64,000 bases of DNA from Flavobacteriaceae bacterium GF1 (GCA_009797885.1 WNKP01000009.1:111958-175957), one strand, 5' to 3'. Positions 42,895-52,691 are shown, counted from the stretch's first letter. The notes: generated from the sequence alone by a model not told the origin. A program made the numbers and translations.

Positions 42895-43774
42895 CCCCAT
42901 TTTAGAATTGGTCGGAAATACCCCTTTGGTGGAGTCCAAAGTATTGAACACCAACCCCAGGGTAAAGTTGTATTTTAAACTTGAGGGACAAAATCCGGGA
43001 GGAAGTGTCAAAGACCGTCCGGCTTTGAACATGATCAGGAGTGGACTGGAGCGCGGTGATTTTGATACCGCTTCCAAACTGATTGAGGCCACCAGTGGCA
43101 ATACAGGAATAGCCCTGGCCATGATCGCCGGGGTTTATGGCCTTGATATTGAACTGGTCATGCCCGAAAATTCCACCAAGGAACGGATACAGACCATGCA
43201 GGCCTATGGGGCGAAAGTTACCCTCACTCCTGCCGATATTGGAATTGAGGGCGCCCGGGATTATGTGGTGGACAAAGTAAGGAATGAAGGGTATATAATG
43301 TTGGACCAATTTGGCAACGAGGACAACTGGAAAGCCCATTACAAAACCACTGGACCCGAAATATGGAAGGCCACCAACGGACAAATCACCCATTTTGTGA
43401 GCAGTATGGGAACTACCGGTACCATAACGGGCACATCCACCTATTTAAAAGAACAAAAAACCGATGTCCATATCATAGGGGTACAGCCCGAGGAAGGCTC
43501 CCGGATTCCCGGAATTCGAAAATGGTCACCCGAATATGTGCCCAGTATCTATGACGCTTCCAAAATTGATACGGTCCGCTATGTCTCCGAAACCGAGGCA
43601 GTGCAAATGGCAAAGCGACTGGCAAAGGAGGAAGGCATCTTCTCCGGAATGAGCAGCGGCGGTGCCGCGACCATTGCCCTTCGGATTGCAAATGAAATTG
43701 AAAGTGGGACCATTGTTTCAATTGTTTGTGACCGGGGGGACCGTTACCTTTCCTCCAACATTTTTGCTCCCTAG
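42887..43774 (+). CDS. cysM: Cysteine synthase B (O-acetylserine sulfhydrylase)
   Basis: This 295-residue PLP enzyme begins [13 protein letters not shown] and has the Schiff-base lysine Lys42 in [12 protein letters not shown], the substrate loop [11 protein letters not shown] and the phosphate-binding [12 protein letters not shown]. It makes cysteine from O-acetylserine and sulfide or thiosulfate. Together with cysE it forms a complete two-step operon. Its 3' end overlaps the convergent alpha/beta hydrolase by 57 bp, which is unusually long and predicts antisense contact between the transcripts. Confidence 0.92.
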   Translation: MSNPILELVGNTPLVESKVLNTNPRVKLYFKLEGQNPGGSVKDRPALNMIRSGLERGDFDTASKLIEATSGNTGIALAMIAGVYGLDIELVMPENSTKERIQTMQAYGAKVTLTPADIGIEGARDYVVDKVRNEGYIMLDQFGNEDNWKAHYKTTGPEIWKATNGQITHFVSSMGTTGTITGTSTYLKEQKTDVHIIGVQPEEGSRIPGIRKWSPEYVPSIYDASKIDTVRYVSETEAVQMAKRLAKEEGIFSGMSSGGAATIALRIANEIESGTIVSIVCDRGDRYLSSNIFAP

Positions 43775-44593
43775 GAGTTGGGTGATAGTGCTGTGGTACA
43801 ATTTAAAATCCGATAGGTTATTATGCCCTCCCCCATCAATGACCACAAAATGGGATTCCTTATGGGCAATAAGCTGATACAACTCAAATGCCGATTCATA
43901 GGGTACCACGTTATCCGCCGTTCCCTGAAAAATGGTTATGGGACAGGACACCCTGCCAATGTTGGCATTGTTCTCAAAACGATATTCCAATAGCCATTTG
44001 GCGGGTAAAAAAGGGAAGCGCCGCCTGGCCATATCCTCCAAACTATAAAACGGGGTCTCCAGGATCAATTGTTGTGGTCCATTGGCCGAAGCCAACTTCG
44101 TTGCCATGGCACAACCCAATGAACGCCCATACACTACAATGTTTTCCTCACTAAACCCACTTTTGGCGTAGTCATAAACCATTTGTGCATCCCTGTGCAG
44201 GTTTTCCTCGCTCAAATCCCCAGTGCTTTTTCCATAGGTTCTATAGTCCATAATCAGTACGTCCCATCCGTTATGGACAAATTGCTCGGTAATCAAACCC
44301 CAACGTGACAGGTCTCCTGCGTTTCCGTGAAAGTATACGATGACACCTTGGGGATGTTCCGCTTTAAAATGTAGAACATTCAACTGCGCCCCGTCCGCTG
44401 TATCAAGAAACAGCTCTTGAAAGGGCGTATCAAAACGAAATTGGTACTCCTTATTGAGTTTGGAAGGAAGGAAGATCAATTTTTCCTGAAATACTTTAAA
44501 AGCCCCCATGAGCACCAAAAATACTGTAATTAGTGGGATAAGTATCCTACTAAGCTTTTGCCTTAGGCTTCTTTTTTGCATAATCGTATTCAA
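43718..44593 (-). CDS. Alpha/beta hydrolase, membrane-anchored
   Basis: This 291-residue protein has one N-terminal membrane helix (about residues 16-33) and an alpha/beta hydrolase domain with the nucleophile elbow VVYGRSLGCAMA (G-x-S-x-G), oxyanion YFHGNAGD and catalytic His in DGGGHNNLSD. It resembles ABHD17/YfhR-type hydrolases. The C-terminal extension after LLGSKN is read through the region shared with cysM. It overlaps its frameshifted paralogue upstream by 44 bp; the start may instead be the second Met at 44581. Confidence 0.85.
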   Translation of the reverse strand: MNTIMQKRSLRQKLSRILIPLITVFLVLMGAFKVFQEKLIFLPSKLNKEYQFRFDTPFQELFLDTADGAQLNVLHFKAEHPQGVIVYFHGNAGDLSRWGLITEQFVHNGWDVLIMDYRTYGKSTGDLSEENLHRDAQMVYDYAKSGFSEENIVVYGRSLGCAMATKLASANGPQQLILETPFYSLEDMARRRFPFLPAKWLLEYRFENNANIGRVSCPITIFQGTADNVVPYESAFELYQLIAHKESHFVVIDGGGHNNLSDFKLYHSTITQLLGSKNVGGKVTVPPVTNN

Positions 44594-45429
44594 TACTGGA
44601 GCCTGTTAAATTCATTTTTACCGGTTTGGTGTTCACAATGTCCGAGAGCATTTTGTGGTAGGCTTCAAATTGGTTCAGGTCTTTATGTCCACCTCCAATC
44701 ACCGTATGCAACGTCGTATTATTGGGGTTGATCTTGGATAGTTTTACGCTGCTCTTATAGGGAATCAATTGATCATCCGTACCATGGATAATATGAATGG
44801 GACATTGGACATACTTCAACCATTTGTAGGTTGGAATGGGGAATTTTATAATAAGCGATATGGGCATAAAGGGGATGAATTTTTTGGCTACTTTGCTCAA
44901 GCTATAATAGGGCGCATCCAGGACCAACATCCTTGGGTTGTTCATGGACGCCAATTTAGCGGCAAAACCCGAGCCCAAACTACGCCCGTAGAGAACGATA
45001 TATTTTTCCGCGACCTTTTCCTTGATTTTGTTGTAAACCACCTGCATATCGCGCTTAATGGCCTTGTGGGTGCGTTTGCCGGTACTTTTGCCAAAGCCCC
45101 TGTAGTCCACCATGATGACATCATAATTATGACGGGTAAAATCCACAGCAAATTTGCCCCAGCCCTTAATTAATACTTTTGGAATTGCCCTTTAGATAAA
45201 ATACGACCCCTTTGGGATTGGGCGATTTAAAATGGAGCCCATTGATCACGGCACCATCCCTGGTTTCTATATTGTATTCTTCAGTGACCTGATTTTCATA
45301 AGCAAACTGAAAATCCGCCGGAAGCTTCTCAGGTTTGAACAACATATAATCCTGGATCAGGTAGAGGATCATGCTGATTACCAGATAAATCCCAAGGACC
45401 ACTAAAAGGATGTACAACCAATAAGGCAC
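44550..45429 (-). pseudogene. Alpha/beta hydrolase disrupted by a 4-bp duplication
   Basis: Two adjacent frames encode one alpha/beta hydrolase. The N-terminal part (45166-45429) gives a membrane helix and reads to GVVFYLKGNSKSI before a premature TAA. The C-terminal part (44550-45165) resumes as KGWGKFAVDFTRHNYD and contains the intact elbow VLYGRSLGSGFA and catalytic GGGHKDL. The break is at TTAATTAAT (45166-45174), where a 4-bp tandem repeat shifts the frame; deleting one unit restores a continuous protein like the neighbouring paralogue. It could be a true pseudogene, a phase-variable slip or a sequencing error. Confidence 0.8.
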
Positions 45430-45490
45430 TTTGATAAGTTTTCCTTAAAATACAAAAAAGATGTCTTTTGCTTTTAACGGCCGGTAATGC

Positions 45491-46570
45491 TCACAACCAT
45501 TTCTTTCCCTTGAAGAACAGTAACAAGCCGATTCCCACGATAAGAAACACGCCCCATAGGACAAAATAGCCGTCCTCAAACCGGAGCTCCGGTATGTTCT
45601 CGAAGTTCATCCCATAGACCCCTGCCAAAAAGGTCAATGGGATAAAAATGGCCGCAATCACCGTCAGCACCTTCATTACCTCGTTCATCTTATTGCTGAT
45701 CTGCGTCATGTAGATTTCCATGATACTTGTTGCCATTTCCCGATATAATTGAATGTCCTCATTTATTTCAATACAATGGTCCAGGGTGTCCCGAAGAAAT
45801 AGTTTGGTGTCCTTTGTCATTAAGGGATGTTCCGTTTGTAGCAACCGAACAATAATCTCCTTGGCCGGGAAGACCCATTTTCGAATACGCAGAATTTCCT
45901 TTTTTAAAATTTGGATCTTTCTGGCCGTTTCGTCCGTGGGATTTCCATAGGCTTCTTCCTCCAACAGTTCCAAGCGGTCCCTATACTCTTCAAGAACCAT
46001 ATAATAGTTGTCCACAAGGGCATCAAGTAGGGCAAAGAACAGGTAATCCGCACCCCTGGCCCGTATCCGTCCATGCTTTTTGGTTATCCGTTCCTTTACC
46101 CCAATAAAAACATCCTCTTCCGTCTCCTGAAAGAGGATTACCCCATGGGGAACCAGGTTCAGAGCAATATGCTCAACAATGATTTTATGATCGGAATTGA
46201 TGTACAGCATTTTAAGTACGGCAAAAATGTGGTTGTCATACTCGTCTATTTTTGGACGTTGAAAAGCATCCATCACATCCTCCAGGAGCAGGTTGTTCAA
46301 ATTAAAGGACCGGCCAATGCCATCAATCGAGCTTTCATCCGAAATTCCTATGATATTGAGCAGACTACAAAAACCATCCTCAAAAGTGATGTCATGGGAA
46401 TCAATTTGGGATTCCTTAATGGTATCCGCATCGTATTGCAATAAGCTGATCTTTGATGGTGTCCGCTCTTTAAGACCCACATAACCGATATGCCCGGGAG
46501 CCTTGCCCAATTTTGATTTTGACCGAAATACCCTCCGTGTTTTGCGTATGTTATTGTTGTTCCTTGCCAT
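45491..46570 (-). CDS. corA: CorA-type magnesium/cobalt transporter
   Basis: This 359-residue protein has the CorA plan: an acidic N-terminal cytoplasmic domain, a long helix (YREMATSIMEIYMTQISNKMNEVMKVLTV) and two C-terminal membrane helices. The selectivity motif is YGMNF, after ITPLTFLAGV-type helix TM1, and the C-terminus is basic (FFKGKKWL). It forms a pentameric channel for Mg2+. It stands alone, divergent from the DUF418 gene. Confidence 0.93.
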   Translation of the reverse strand: MARNNNNIRKTRRVFRSKSKLGKAPGHIGYVGLKERTPSKISLLQYDADTIKESQIDSHDITFEDGFCSLLNIIGISDESSIDGIGRSFNLNNLLLEDVMDAFQRPKIDEYDNHIFAVLKMLYINSDHKIIVEHIALNLVPHGVILFQETEEDVFIGVKERITKKHGRIRARGADYLFFALLDALVDNYYMVLEEYRDRLELLEEEAYGNPTDETARKIQILKKEILRIRKWVFPAKEIIVRLLQTEHPLMTKDTKLFLRDTLDHCIEINEDIQLYREMATSIMEIYMTQISNKMNEVMKVLTVIAAIFIPLTFLAGVYGMNFENIPELRFEDGYFVLWGVFLIVGIGLLLFFKGKKWL

Positions 46571-46681
46571 TCTGGAGTTCTTATCCTTCCCCTAAGGTAC
46601 GCCTTTCAAAAAACCGTGCAATAGTGTAACATCCCGATCATAACAAAGTCTAACCACCAAGCAATCAAAAAACAACCACCC

Positions 46682-47902
46682 ATGTCCAACACCATCAACC
46701 CCGCCCATTCCTTTCAGCGTATAGAAATCATTGATGCCCTACGTGGTTTTGCCCTTGCGGGAATTGTCATCTGCCATGTAGTCGAAAATTATATGGCGTC
46801 CGCAGTACCAACCAGTTTCAATGAAGCGGTTCATCAAGGTATTATTGACGATATTGTTGACGCCCTTATCGGAATATTTCTTCGGGGAAAGTTTCTGGCC
46901 TTATTTTCCTTCTTATTTGGTCTCAGTTTTTTTATCCAAATGGATAACGCCCATAGGAGAGGCGGATATTTTGGGGGGCGTTTTTTTTGGCGTTTGGTTC
47001 TCTTGATGGCCATCGGTTTTATACATAGCCTATTTTATCGGGGGGATATTCTTACGGTCTATGCCCTACTCGGCATTTTTTTGATTCCGTTCCATAAGGT
47101 TAATAACAAATGGGTGTTGGGATTTGCAACACTCCTATTTTTTGGATTGGCACGGTATATCCTATTTTACCTCACCGGTGGGGAGCGTATTTTTAGCGAT
47201 AGCAATATGGATCCCGATGACCCTAAGATCCTTGCTTATTATGATACGCTAAAAAATGGCTCGTTATGGGATGTTTTTGCCACCAATGCCACGGAAGGCC
47301 ACTTGGATAAAGCCGAATATCAGTACGGGTTTTTCGGAAGGGGCTATTTCACCTTCGCCTTCTTCCTTGTTGGTCTCTACGCCGGGAGGTTGGGTTTCTT
47401 TAAACGATTCAAGGAAGAAAGGAAATTCACCAAAAGGGTGTTGATCTACTCTTCCATTGCCCTGGTGGTTTCTATAGGGGCGGCAGCTGCGGTCTTTGCC
47501 AGTATGGGACCGGAATTTGATCCAAAAAGCTGGAATGCCATGATCGGATTTACCACAATGGATATTGGCAATGCGGCGATGACCCTAATGTACATTGCAA
47601 TTTTTGCTATGCTGTTTCGAAAGGTGAAGTGGGAACAAAGGCTTGGAAAGTTCGCCCCTTACGGCCGTATGGCATTGACCAACTATGTGTTCCAAAGTAT
47701 TGTTTTCACCTTTATCTTTTTTGGATGGGGACTGGGATTAATTGGTGAATTGCGACAGATATATGCCTTTTTGATAGCCATTGTATTTATTGCATTGCAA
47801 ATGTGGCTCAGCAAGCTATGGTTAAAATACTTTGCGTATGGCCCTTTGGAATGGGCATGGCGCAGCCTGACCTTTTTCAAGGCATTCCCGTTTAAGAAAT
47901 GA
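46682..47902 (+). CDS. DUF418 family multi-span membrane protein
   Basis: This 406-residue protein has about nine membrane helices. The N-terminus RIEIIDALRGFALAGIVICH matches the DUF418/YeiB family start, and the C-terminal half (GKFAPYGRMALTNYVFQSI) is the conserved DUF418 core. The family may be membrane acyltransferase-like, but the function is unknown. It is divergent from corA with about 110 bp between the two starts. Confidence 0.88.
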   Translation: MSNTINPAHSFQRIEIIDALRGFALAGIVICHVVENYMASAVPTSFNEAVHQGIIDDIVDALIGIFLRGKFLALFSFLFGLSFFIQMDNAHRRGGYFGGRFFWRLVLLMAIGFIHSLFYRGDILTVYALLGIFLIPFHKVNNKWVLGFATLLFFGLARYILFYLTGGERIFSDSNMDPDDPKILAYYDTLKNGSLWDVFATNATEGHLDKAEYQYGFFGRGYFTFAFFLVGLYAGRLGFFKRFKEERKFTKRVLIYSSIALVVSIGAAAAVFASMGPEFDPKSWNAMIGFTTMDIGNAAMTLMYIAIFAMLFRKVKWEQRLGKFAPYGRMALTNYVFQSIVFTFIFFGWGLGLIGELRQIYAFLIAIVFIALQMWLSKLWLKYFAYGPLEWAWRSLTFFKAFPFKK

Positions 47903-48033
47903 TACCCCATAACGAGCGGAGGCCATTTCAACGTAATTCCACAAGGCAGGGAGAATGGGGAAACCCATTTCTCATTGAAAATCCCCATTGTCCCAGTCCT
48001 TATCGAGACCTTGTCACCATGACTACCGTCTAC

Positions 48034-49497
48034 TTAGAGTCCGCTGATATAACTTCCGTAAAGATCTTTGAACTGCACCCCTTTTTCAAAGCGGTACTTG
48101 CTCAATTTTTTATGGGCCACCAGGCCCCAAAGCAATAATTCCTTAAAAAAGTTCCGATCCGTTCCCGGAATATCCCCGCCATAGTCTATCACCAATTGGT
48201 TCAACGGCCCAATGGAGTTCAATTTTTTCTGGTAGGTGGCATCCGTATCCTCATCCAATAACTCAAAACCTTCCTGATCAAAGAACCAGGCAATCAATTC
48301 ATCATAAGGTGTTTCGGCATCCTTTTTTTCCAACTTGCTTATTTTCGGAAAGAATTTGGGAAATATGGATTTGATGGCTTCCTCCAACAGGGTTTCCGCC
48401 ACAAAGTCGGCTCCCTCCTGTTCCCCTTCATAGACCAATTCTATCTTTCCCGTGATGGAAGGGACCACACCCATAAAATCACTTAATCGAATGCTTGTTT
48501 TTCCTTCCCCAGAGAGCAACATACGGCGTTCCGCGGCACTCAACAGGTTTTCAAAAGCGGTAATGCTCATACGGGCACTCACTCCACTTTTGACATCTAC
48601 ATATTCACTGTGGCGGGCCTCAAAACCAATTTGTTCCAATACGTCCATGGCCAAATCCGGCACATGGATATGTTCGGTCTGTCTGGCATCCAACTGCGCC
48701 TCTTGTTGGGTAATCTTTTTGGCCGTTTCCAAATTTTCCGGGTAGTGCGTGAGAATTTGGGAGCCTATCCTATCCTTTAGCGGGGTTACAATACTTCCCC
48801 TATTGGTGTAATCTTCCGGATTCGCCGTAAAAACGAACTGCACGTCCAAAGGCAAACGTAGTTTGAAGCCGCGAATTTGTACATCCCCCTCCTGCAGTAT
48901 GTTGAACAGGGCTACTTGAATTCTTGCTTGAAGGTCTGGAAGTTCATTGATCACAAAGATGGATCGGTTGGCCCTTGGAATCATCCCAAAGTGGATCACC
49001 CTATCATCGGCATAGCTCAACTTAAGGTTTGCCGCTTTAATGGGATCCACATCCCCTATCAAATCTGCCACTGTAACATCCGGAGTGGCCAGTTTTTCAA
49101 AGAAGCGTTCCTCCCTGTAAAGCCATGAGATGGGTGTGCTGTCCCCTTTTTCGTCCAACAGTTCCTTCGCATACCGACTCATTGGGTTAAAAGGGTCGTC
49201 ATGAATTTCCGAACCTTCCACATAGGGAATGTATTCATCCAGTAAGTTGACCATTAAGCGCGCCAGTCTTGTCTTGGCCTGCCCCCGGAGTCCCAATAAA
49301 TTGATGTTATGTCGTGATAAAATGGCCCTTTCCAACTCTGGAATTACCGAATTTTCATAGCCCCAAATCCCGGTGAACACATTCTCCCCGGCTTTGATCT
49401 TTTCCCGAAGGTTATTCCGTAATTCATCTTTGATACCTTTGGGTTGGTAACCCGCCTTTTTGAGGTCGCCAAAAGTCTTGATACTTTCTATTTTCAT
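48034..49497 (-). CDS. AAA+ ATPase of the magnesium-chelatase/MoxR type
   Basis: This protein has Walker A GLRGQAKT (about residue 70 in the chosen frame), an ATPase core with IFVINELPDLQARIQVALFNIL (Walker B-like with NE in place of DE) and a sensor FVFTANPEDYTNRGSIVTPLKDR. Close relatives pair with VWA proteins as chaperone-like metal-insertion or complex-remodelling systems. I chose the ATG at 49497 (MKIESIKTFGDL); an in-frame ATG at 49530 is possible. It follows the VWA gene by about 70 bp and belongs to the same transcript. There are no porphyrin genes nearby, so chelatase function is not supported. Confidence 0.85.
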   Translation of the reverse strand: MKIESIKTFGDLKKAGYQPKGIKDELRNNLREKIKAGENVFTGIWGYENSVIPELERAILSRHNINLLGLRGQAKTRLARLMVNLLDEYIPYVEGSEIHDDPFNPMSRYAKELLDEKGDSTPISWLYREERFFEKLATPDVTVADLIGDVDPIKAANLKLSYADDRVIHFGMIPRANRSIFVINELPDLQARIQVALFNILQEGDVQIRGFKLRLPLDVQFVFTANPEDYTNRGSIVTPLKDRIGSQILTHYPENLETAKKITQQEAQLDARQTEHIHVPDLAMDVLEQIGFEARHSEYVDVKSGVSARMSITAFENLLSAAERRMLLSGEGKTSIRLSDFMGVVPSITGKIELVYEGEQEGADFVAETLLEEAIKSIFPKFFPKISKLEKKDAETPYDELIAWFFDQEGFELLDEDTDATYQKKLNSIGPLNQLVIDYGGDIPGTDRNFFKELLLWGLVAHKKLSKYRFEKGVQFKDLYGSYISGL

Positions 49498-49568
49498 TTC
49501 TGTAGTTATTGGTTGTTCGTTTTTGGTCATTGGTGATTTTGGACCAACAACTAGCAACAAACAACTAA

Positions 49569-50744
49569 TTACTTAATCCTTTTTTTTCTATTGTTCTCGT
49601 AATCTTCAAAAATCATTTCCCCCAATCCTTTCAGTCCGGTATAGAAAGCCTTTCCACGATTCGCCTGGGTAAATTCCCGAATGAACTGCATGAGGTAGGG
49701 GTCTTGGGCAATCATAAAAGTCGTAATGGGAATATGTAGCTTTCGTGCCTGGGCCGCCATATGGTAGCATTTCTCCACAATATAATCGTCCAATCCCACA
49801 CTGTTTTTGTAATAATCCCCATTGGGAAGCCGTAAACAACTGGGTTTCCCATCCGTAATCATGAATATTTGCTTATTGGTGTTCCGTTTACGGCGAAGCA
49901 TATCCATGGCCAGTTGGAGTCCGGCTACGGTATTGGTATGATATGGCCCTACTTTTAAATAGGGTAGTTCCTTGATTGCTATGGGCCAGGCATCATTGCC
50001 AAAGACCAAAATATCCAGGGTATCCTTGGGATAGCGGGTAGTGATCAATTCCGCCAGGGCCATGGCGACCTTTTTGGCGGGGGTAATCCGATCCTCGCCG
50101 TACAAAATCATGCTATGGCTAATATCGATCATCAAGACCGTGCTCATTTGGGCTTTGAACTCCGTATCTTCTACGACCAGATCCCCTTCATCCAACGAGA
50201 AATTCCCAATACCGTGATTGATTTGTGCATTTTTCAAACTTTCGGTCATGGAAATCCGATCTAAGGCATCTCCAAAACGATATTCCCGGAACTCCCCGGA
50301 ATGTTCATCTCCCCGTCCCAGTTTGCCTGTTTTATGGTTTCCCGAGCCACTGCGTTTTATCTTACCAAAAATTTGGTCCAATGCGCGCTTGCGGAGCATT
50401 TGCTCCAATTTGGCCGTCATGCTGATTTTACCTCCGCGACCATTGCCTTCATCGCCTCCATCCCCTTCTTCACCTTGTTCTCCCATTTGTCCGCCACCAT
50501 CTTCAAACTCTTCGCGGATATATCCTTTCCGTTTTAAATCCTCAATAAAGTCATCTATGGTGTAATCGTCATCCGTAAGCTCGTATTCCTCATCCAATTG
50601 GTGCAGCCATTCAATGGCCTCATCAAAGTCACCCGAAGTGTGCGTGATGAGTTCCTGAAAAATCTCGAAAAGCTTTTCAAATGGAGAAAGATGGGGCGCT
50701 TCATAGGTAGTGAAGCGAAATCCTTTTTTCTGTTCCATAGCCAT
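49569..50744 (-). CDS. VWA-domain protein, partner of the AAA+ ATPase
   Basis: This 391-residue protein has an N-terminal helical, acidic part with a Gly-rich stretch (about 90-110, GGGQMGEQGEEGDGGDEGNG) and a C-terminal von Willebrand A domain. The MIDAS is present: D-x-S-x-S in LMIDISHSM, with the later Thr/Asp in MITDGKPS. VWA proteins of this kind work with MoxR/RavA-type AAA+ partners, which is the next gene here. The target of the pair is unknown. It is the first gene of the pair. Confidence 0.87.
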   Translation of the reverse strand: MAMEQKKGFRFTTYEAPHLSPFEKLFEIFQELITHTSGDFDEAIEWLHQLDEEYELTDDDYTIDDFIEDLKRKGYIREEFEDGGGQMGEQGEEGDGGDEGNGRGGKISMTAKLEQMLRKRALDQIFGKIKRSGSGNHKTGKLGRGDEHSGEFREYRFGDALDRISMTESLKNAQINHGIGNFSLDEGDLVVEDTEFKAQMSTVLMIDISHSMILYGEDRITPAKKVAMALAELITTRYPKDTLDILVFGNDAWPIAIKELPYLKVGPYHTNTVAGLQLAMDMLRRKRNTNKQIFMITDGKPSCLRLPNGDYYKNSVGLDDYIVEKCYHMAAQARKLHIPITTFMIAQDPYLMQFIREFTQANRGKAFYTGLKGLGEMIFEDYENNRKKRIK

Positions 50745-50922
50745 TTGTTAAAATTACGGCATATTTTACTTTATCAGTGGATTTTAGGAAAAGTTAACGT
50801 ATCCTAAAGCAAAAAGAAACCTATACAAAGCGGGAGGGGGAGGTTGATTTTGTAAAACCCTTTATTTTACTTTTTACATGGTGCTTTAAAACTTCAGATT
50901 TTCATTTCTCTATTTTAGCGGG

Positions 50923-51723
50923 ATGAATTCCATCCTACACGGTTTTTACCATACCTTCCCACTTTGGACCAAGCAACAATTTGGGCTGACCCAATTCTAT
51001 TTTCCGGAGATGACACTGGATTGGATTCCAGTAATTGACTTCCCGGAAAACCTCCGTTTGGGCCATCAGATGGAGTATGTATTCAAGCATTTGATGGGTA
51101 TGGCCCAAGATTACGAATTGGTCCTATCCAATGTACTTGTTGATGAAGGGAAAACCCGAATTGGCGAACTGGACTTTATCCTCAAAAATACCAGCACCCA
51201 AAAATACGTCCATGTAGAACTCGCTTATAAATTCTATATCATCAATCCTGAAATTTCCGAACCAATTTACCGTTTAATGGGGCCGAACAAAAGAGATATG
51301 TTCCATACCAAACTGGACAAGCTCAAGGCAAAGCAGTTGCCATTACTTTTCCATAACAGTTTGGCACCTTATTGGGAAACTTTGAAGATTGACCCCATCG
51401 AAATTGAACAACAATGTTGTTTTAAGGCCCAGCTTTTTGAACCCTATGGCGAAAACGTTTCCATCCGCCCCTTGAATACCAGTTGCATTGTAGGAAAATG
51501 GCTCCGATTTGATGATTTCAATACACCTGAATTCAGGCATTATCACTATTACATACCTAGAAAACGGGAATGGGTAATCGCACCCCATGAAAATGTTGGT
51601 TGGAAATCGCATTATGAAACCGCATTGGATGTTAATCTAAGCATGGTCAAAGAAAATGCTCCCATGCTTTGGATAAGAAAATCCACTGGGGCAATTGAAA
51701 AAGTGTTTGTGGTTTGGTGGTGA
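50923..51723 (+). CDS. DUF1853 family protein
   Basis: This 266-residue protein matches the DUF1853 pattern: LRLGHQMEYVFKHLM, DEGKTRIGELDFIL, HVELAYKFYI, and a nuclease-like acidic G-E-L-D-F-I-x and V-E-x-x-x-K arrangement, reminiscent of the PD-(D/E)xK fold. That resemblance is my inference. The family function is unknown. It ends at a hairpin shared with the convergent secreted-protein gene. Confidence 0.82.
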   Translation: MNSILHGFYHTFPLWTKQQFGLTQFYFPEMTLDWIPVIDFPENLRLGHQMEYVFKHLMGMAQDYELVLSNVLVDEGKTRIGELDFILKNTSTQKYVHVELAYKFYIINPEISEPIYRLMGPNKRDMFHTKLDKLKAKQLPLLFHNSLAPYWETLKIDPIEIEQQCCFKAQLFEPYGENVSIRPLNTSCIVGKWLRFDDFNTPEFRHYHYYIPRKREWVIAPHENVGWKSHYETALDVNLSMVKENAPMLWIRKSTGAIEKVFVVWW

Positions 51724-51748
51724 AAAAAAACCTCCCGTTCCCGGGAGG
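51723..51748. terminator. Shared hairpin terminator between DUF1853 and the secreted-protein gene
   Basis: CCTCCCG (51731-51737) and CGGGAGG (51742-51748) form a 7-bp GC stem. On the minus strand it is followed by eight T (51723-51730), making a strong terminator for the 51775 gene. On the plus strand the tail CTTTCTC is weaker. Confidence 0.85.
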
Positions 51749-51774
51749 CTTTCTCAATCAACCAAAAACCTAAC

Positions 51775-52215
51775 CTAACGCTTAAAAATATATCGTGTGA
51801 TAAAAATGCCATTATCATCACCTTTCCCGGCACTGCTCTCCACGGCACTGGTCACAAAGGTCAACTCCCATCCCTGGGAAATCATATCATTGATCATGGA
51901 GGTAATCACTGCATCATTGGCAGCAATATTCTGAAAACGGATACCCCCCAGGTTAAAGAAGTTCAACAGCTTGGTCTCTTCAAAGTTTTTGACCCTGATA
52001 TCACCTCGCTTGGACTTGTTTCGGGTATTGTCCTCATCGGTCTGGACACTGGTATATTCCTTATAGTCCTTATCTTCCTGTGCATTAATGATTCGTGAAC
52101 GACCCAATCCACTGGAAACAATTGATTCTACGCTGGTGATGACTTTGTACTCTTGTGCATTGGCACCAAAAAGGGTTACCATCCCTATGATTGCAGTTGT
52201 TAGCATTTGTTTCAT
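51775..52215 (-). CDS. Secreted protein of unknown function
   Basis: This 146-residue product has a signal peptide (residues 1 to about 20, ending GANAQ). The mature part has a charged linker (KDYKEYTSVQTDEDNTRNKSKRGD) and a C-terminal domain of mixed beta/alpha character (DMISQGWELTFVTSAVES, GIFITRYIF). The ending resembles DUF4177-like folds, which have a W-E-L core, but I am not sure. It ends 26 bp before a strong terminator. Confidence 0.72.
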   Translation of the reverse strand: MKQMLTTAIIGMVTLFGANAQEYKVITSVESIVSSGLGRSRIINAQEDKDYKEYTSVQTDEDNTRNKSKRGDIRVKNFEETKLLNFFNLGGIRFQNIAANDAVITSMINDMISQGWELTFVTSAVESSAGKGDDNGIFITRYIFKR

Positions 52216-52446
52216 TACTTTCTTTTTATGTTATGCCTTAAGGACAAATGGTATTTTCTAGGGTTGCACAAAACCGCAGGTAAGATGTAATTTTTGAGAA
52301 TTCTTTAACACCATCAAGCAATGGCTTTATTGGGCTGTCCCGATGCGTCCTTTTGATACCTTTTGGTATAAAAATTATTTTGTACAACAAAAGTGCCGGG
52401 CGCTAGCAACCCGACACTTCCACATCAAACCAACCTAAACCAAACC

Positions 52447-52546
52447 GTCAGTTCAAGTGCCTTTCAAGGAAAGGCGTATCGAGAATATGGTTTTGGTATT
52501 GTACCTCTCGATACCATCCTGAATACTCGGAATCACTCGAAGTGAC
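52447..52546. repeat. Nested-palindrome intergenic repeat, copy A
   Basis: The 100-bp element has outer inverted ends GTCAGTTCAAGTG and CACTCGAAGTGAC, and an inner pair GTATCGAGAA and CTCTCGATAC. Its right half is close to the reverse complement of the left half of copy B near 53542. No ORF is present. Confidence 0.75.
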
Positions 52547-52614
52547 ACGTCTATAGTTTCATTATATCAAATCATGACTTTTGATTCGGCCTGTCAAACA
52601 CTACCCTTCCCACG

Positions 52615-52681
52615 CCATACTTCATACTCCATACTGCATACTTAGTACTTTGTACTTCTCATTTCGTACTTCGTATTTCAC
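52615..52681. repeat. TACTT-rich low-complexity tract
   Basis: A degenerate tandem of CATACT, TACTT and TCGTACTT words fills about 67 bp just past the DUF4249 stop. No coding or hairpin potential is evident. Similar tracts of short words are common between flavobacterial genes. Confidence 0.45.
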
Positions 52682-52691
52682 AATTCTTCCT

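Larger units (their letters stand above)
52216..52691. other. Intergenic stretch with a palindromic repeat and a low-complexity tract
   Basis: No gene is seen. It contains repeat copy A (52447-52546) and, further on, a tract of repeated TACTT/CATACT words (52615-52681). The DUF4249 gene ends at 52692, so both elements are in its 3' flank. Confidence 0.6.

Noticed and set aside
48034..50744. Magnesium chelatase for tetrapyrrole synthesis
   Set aside because: The AAA+/VWA pair resembles ChlI/ChlD only at the fold level; no BchH or other pigment genes are present.
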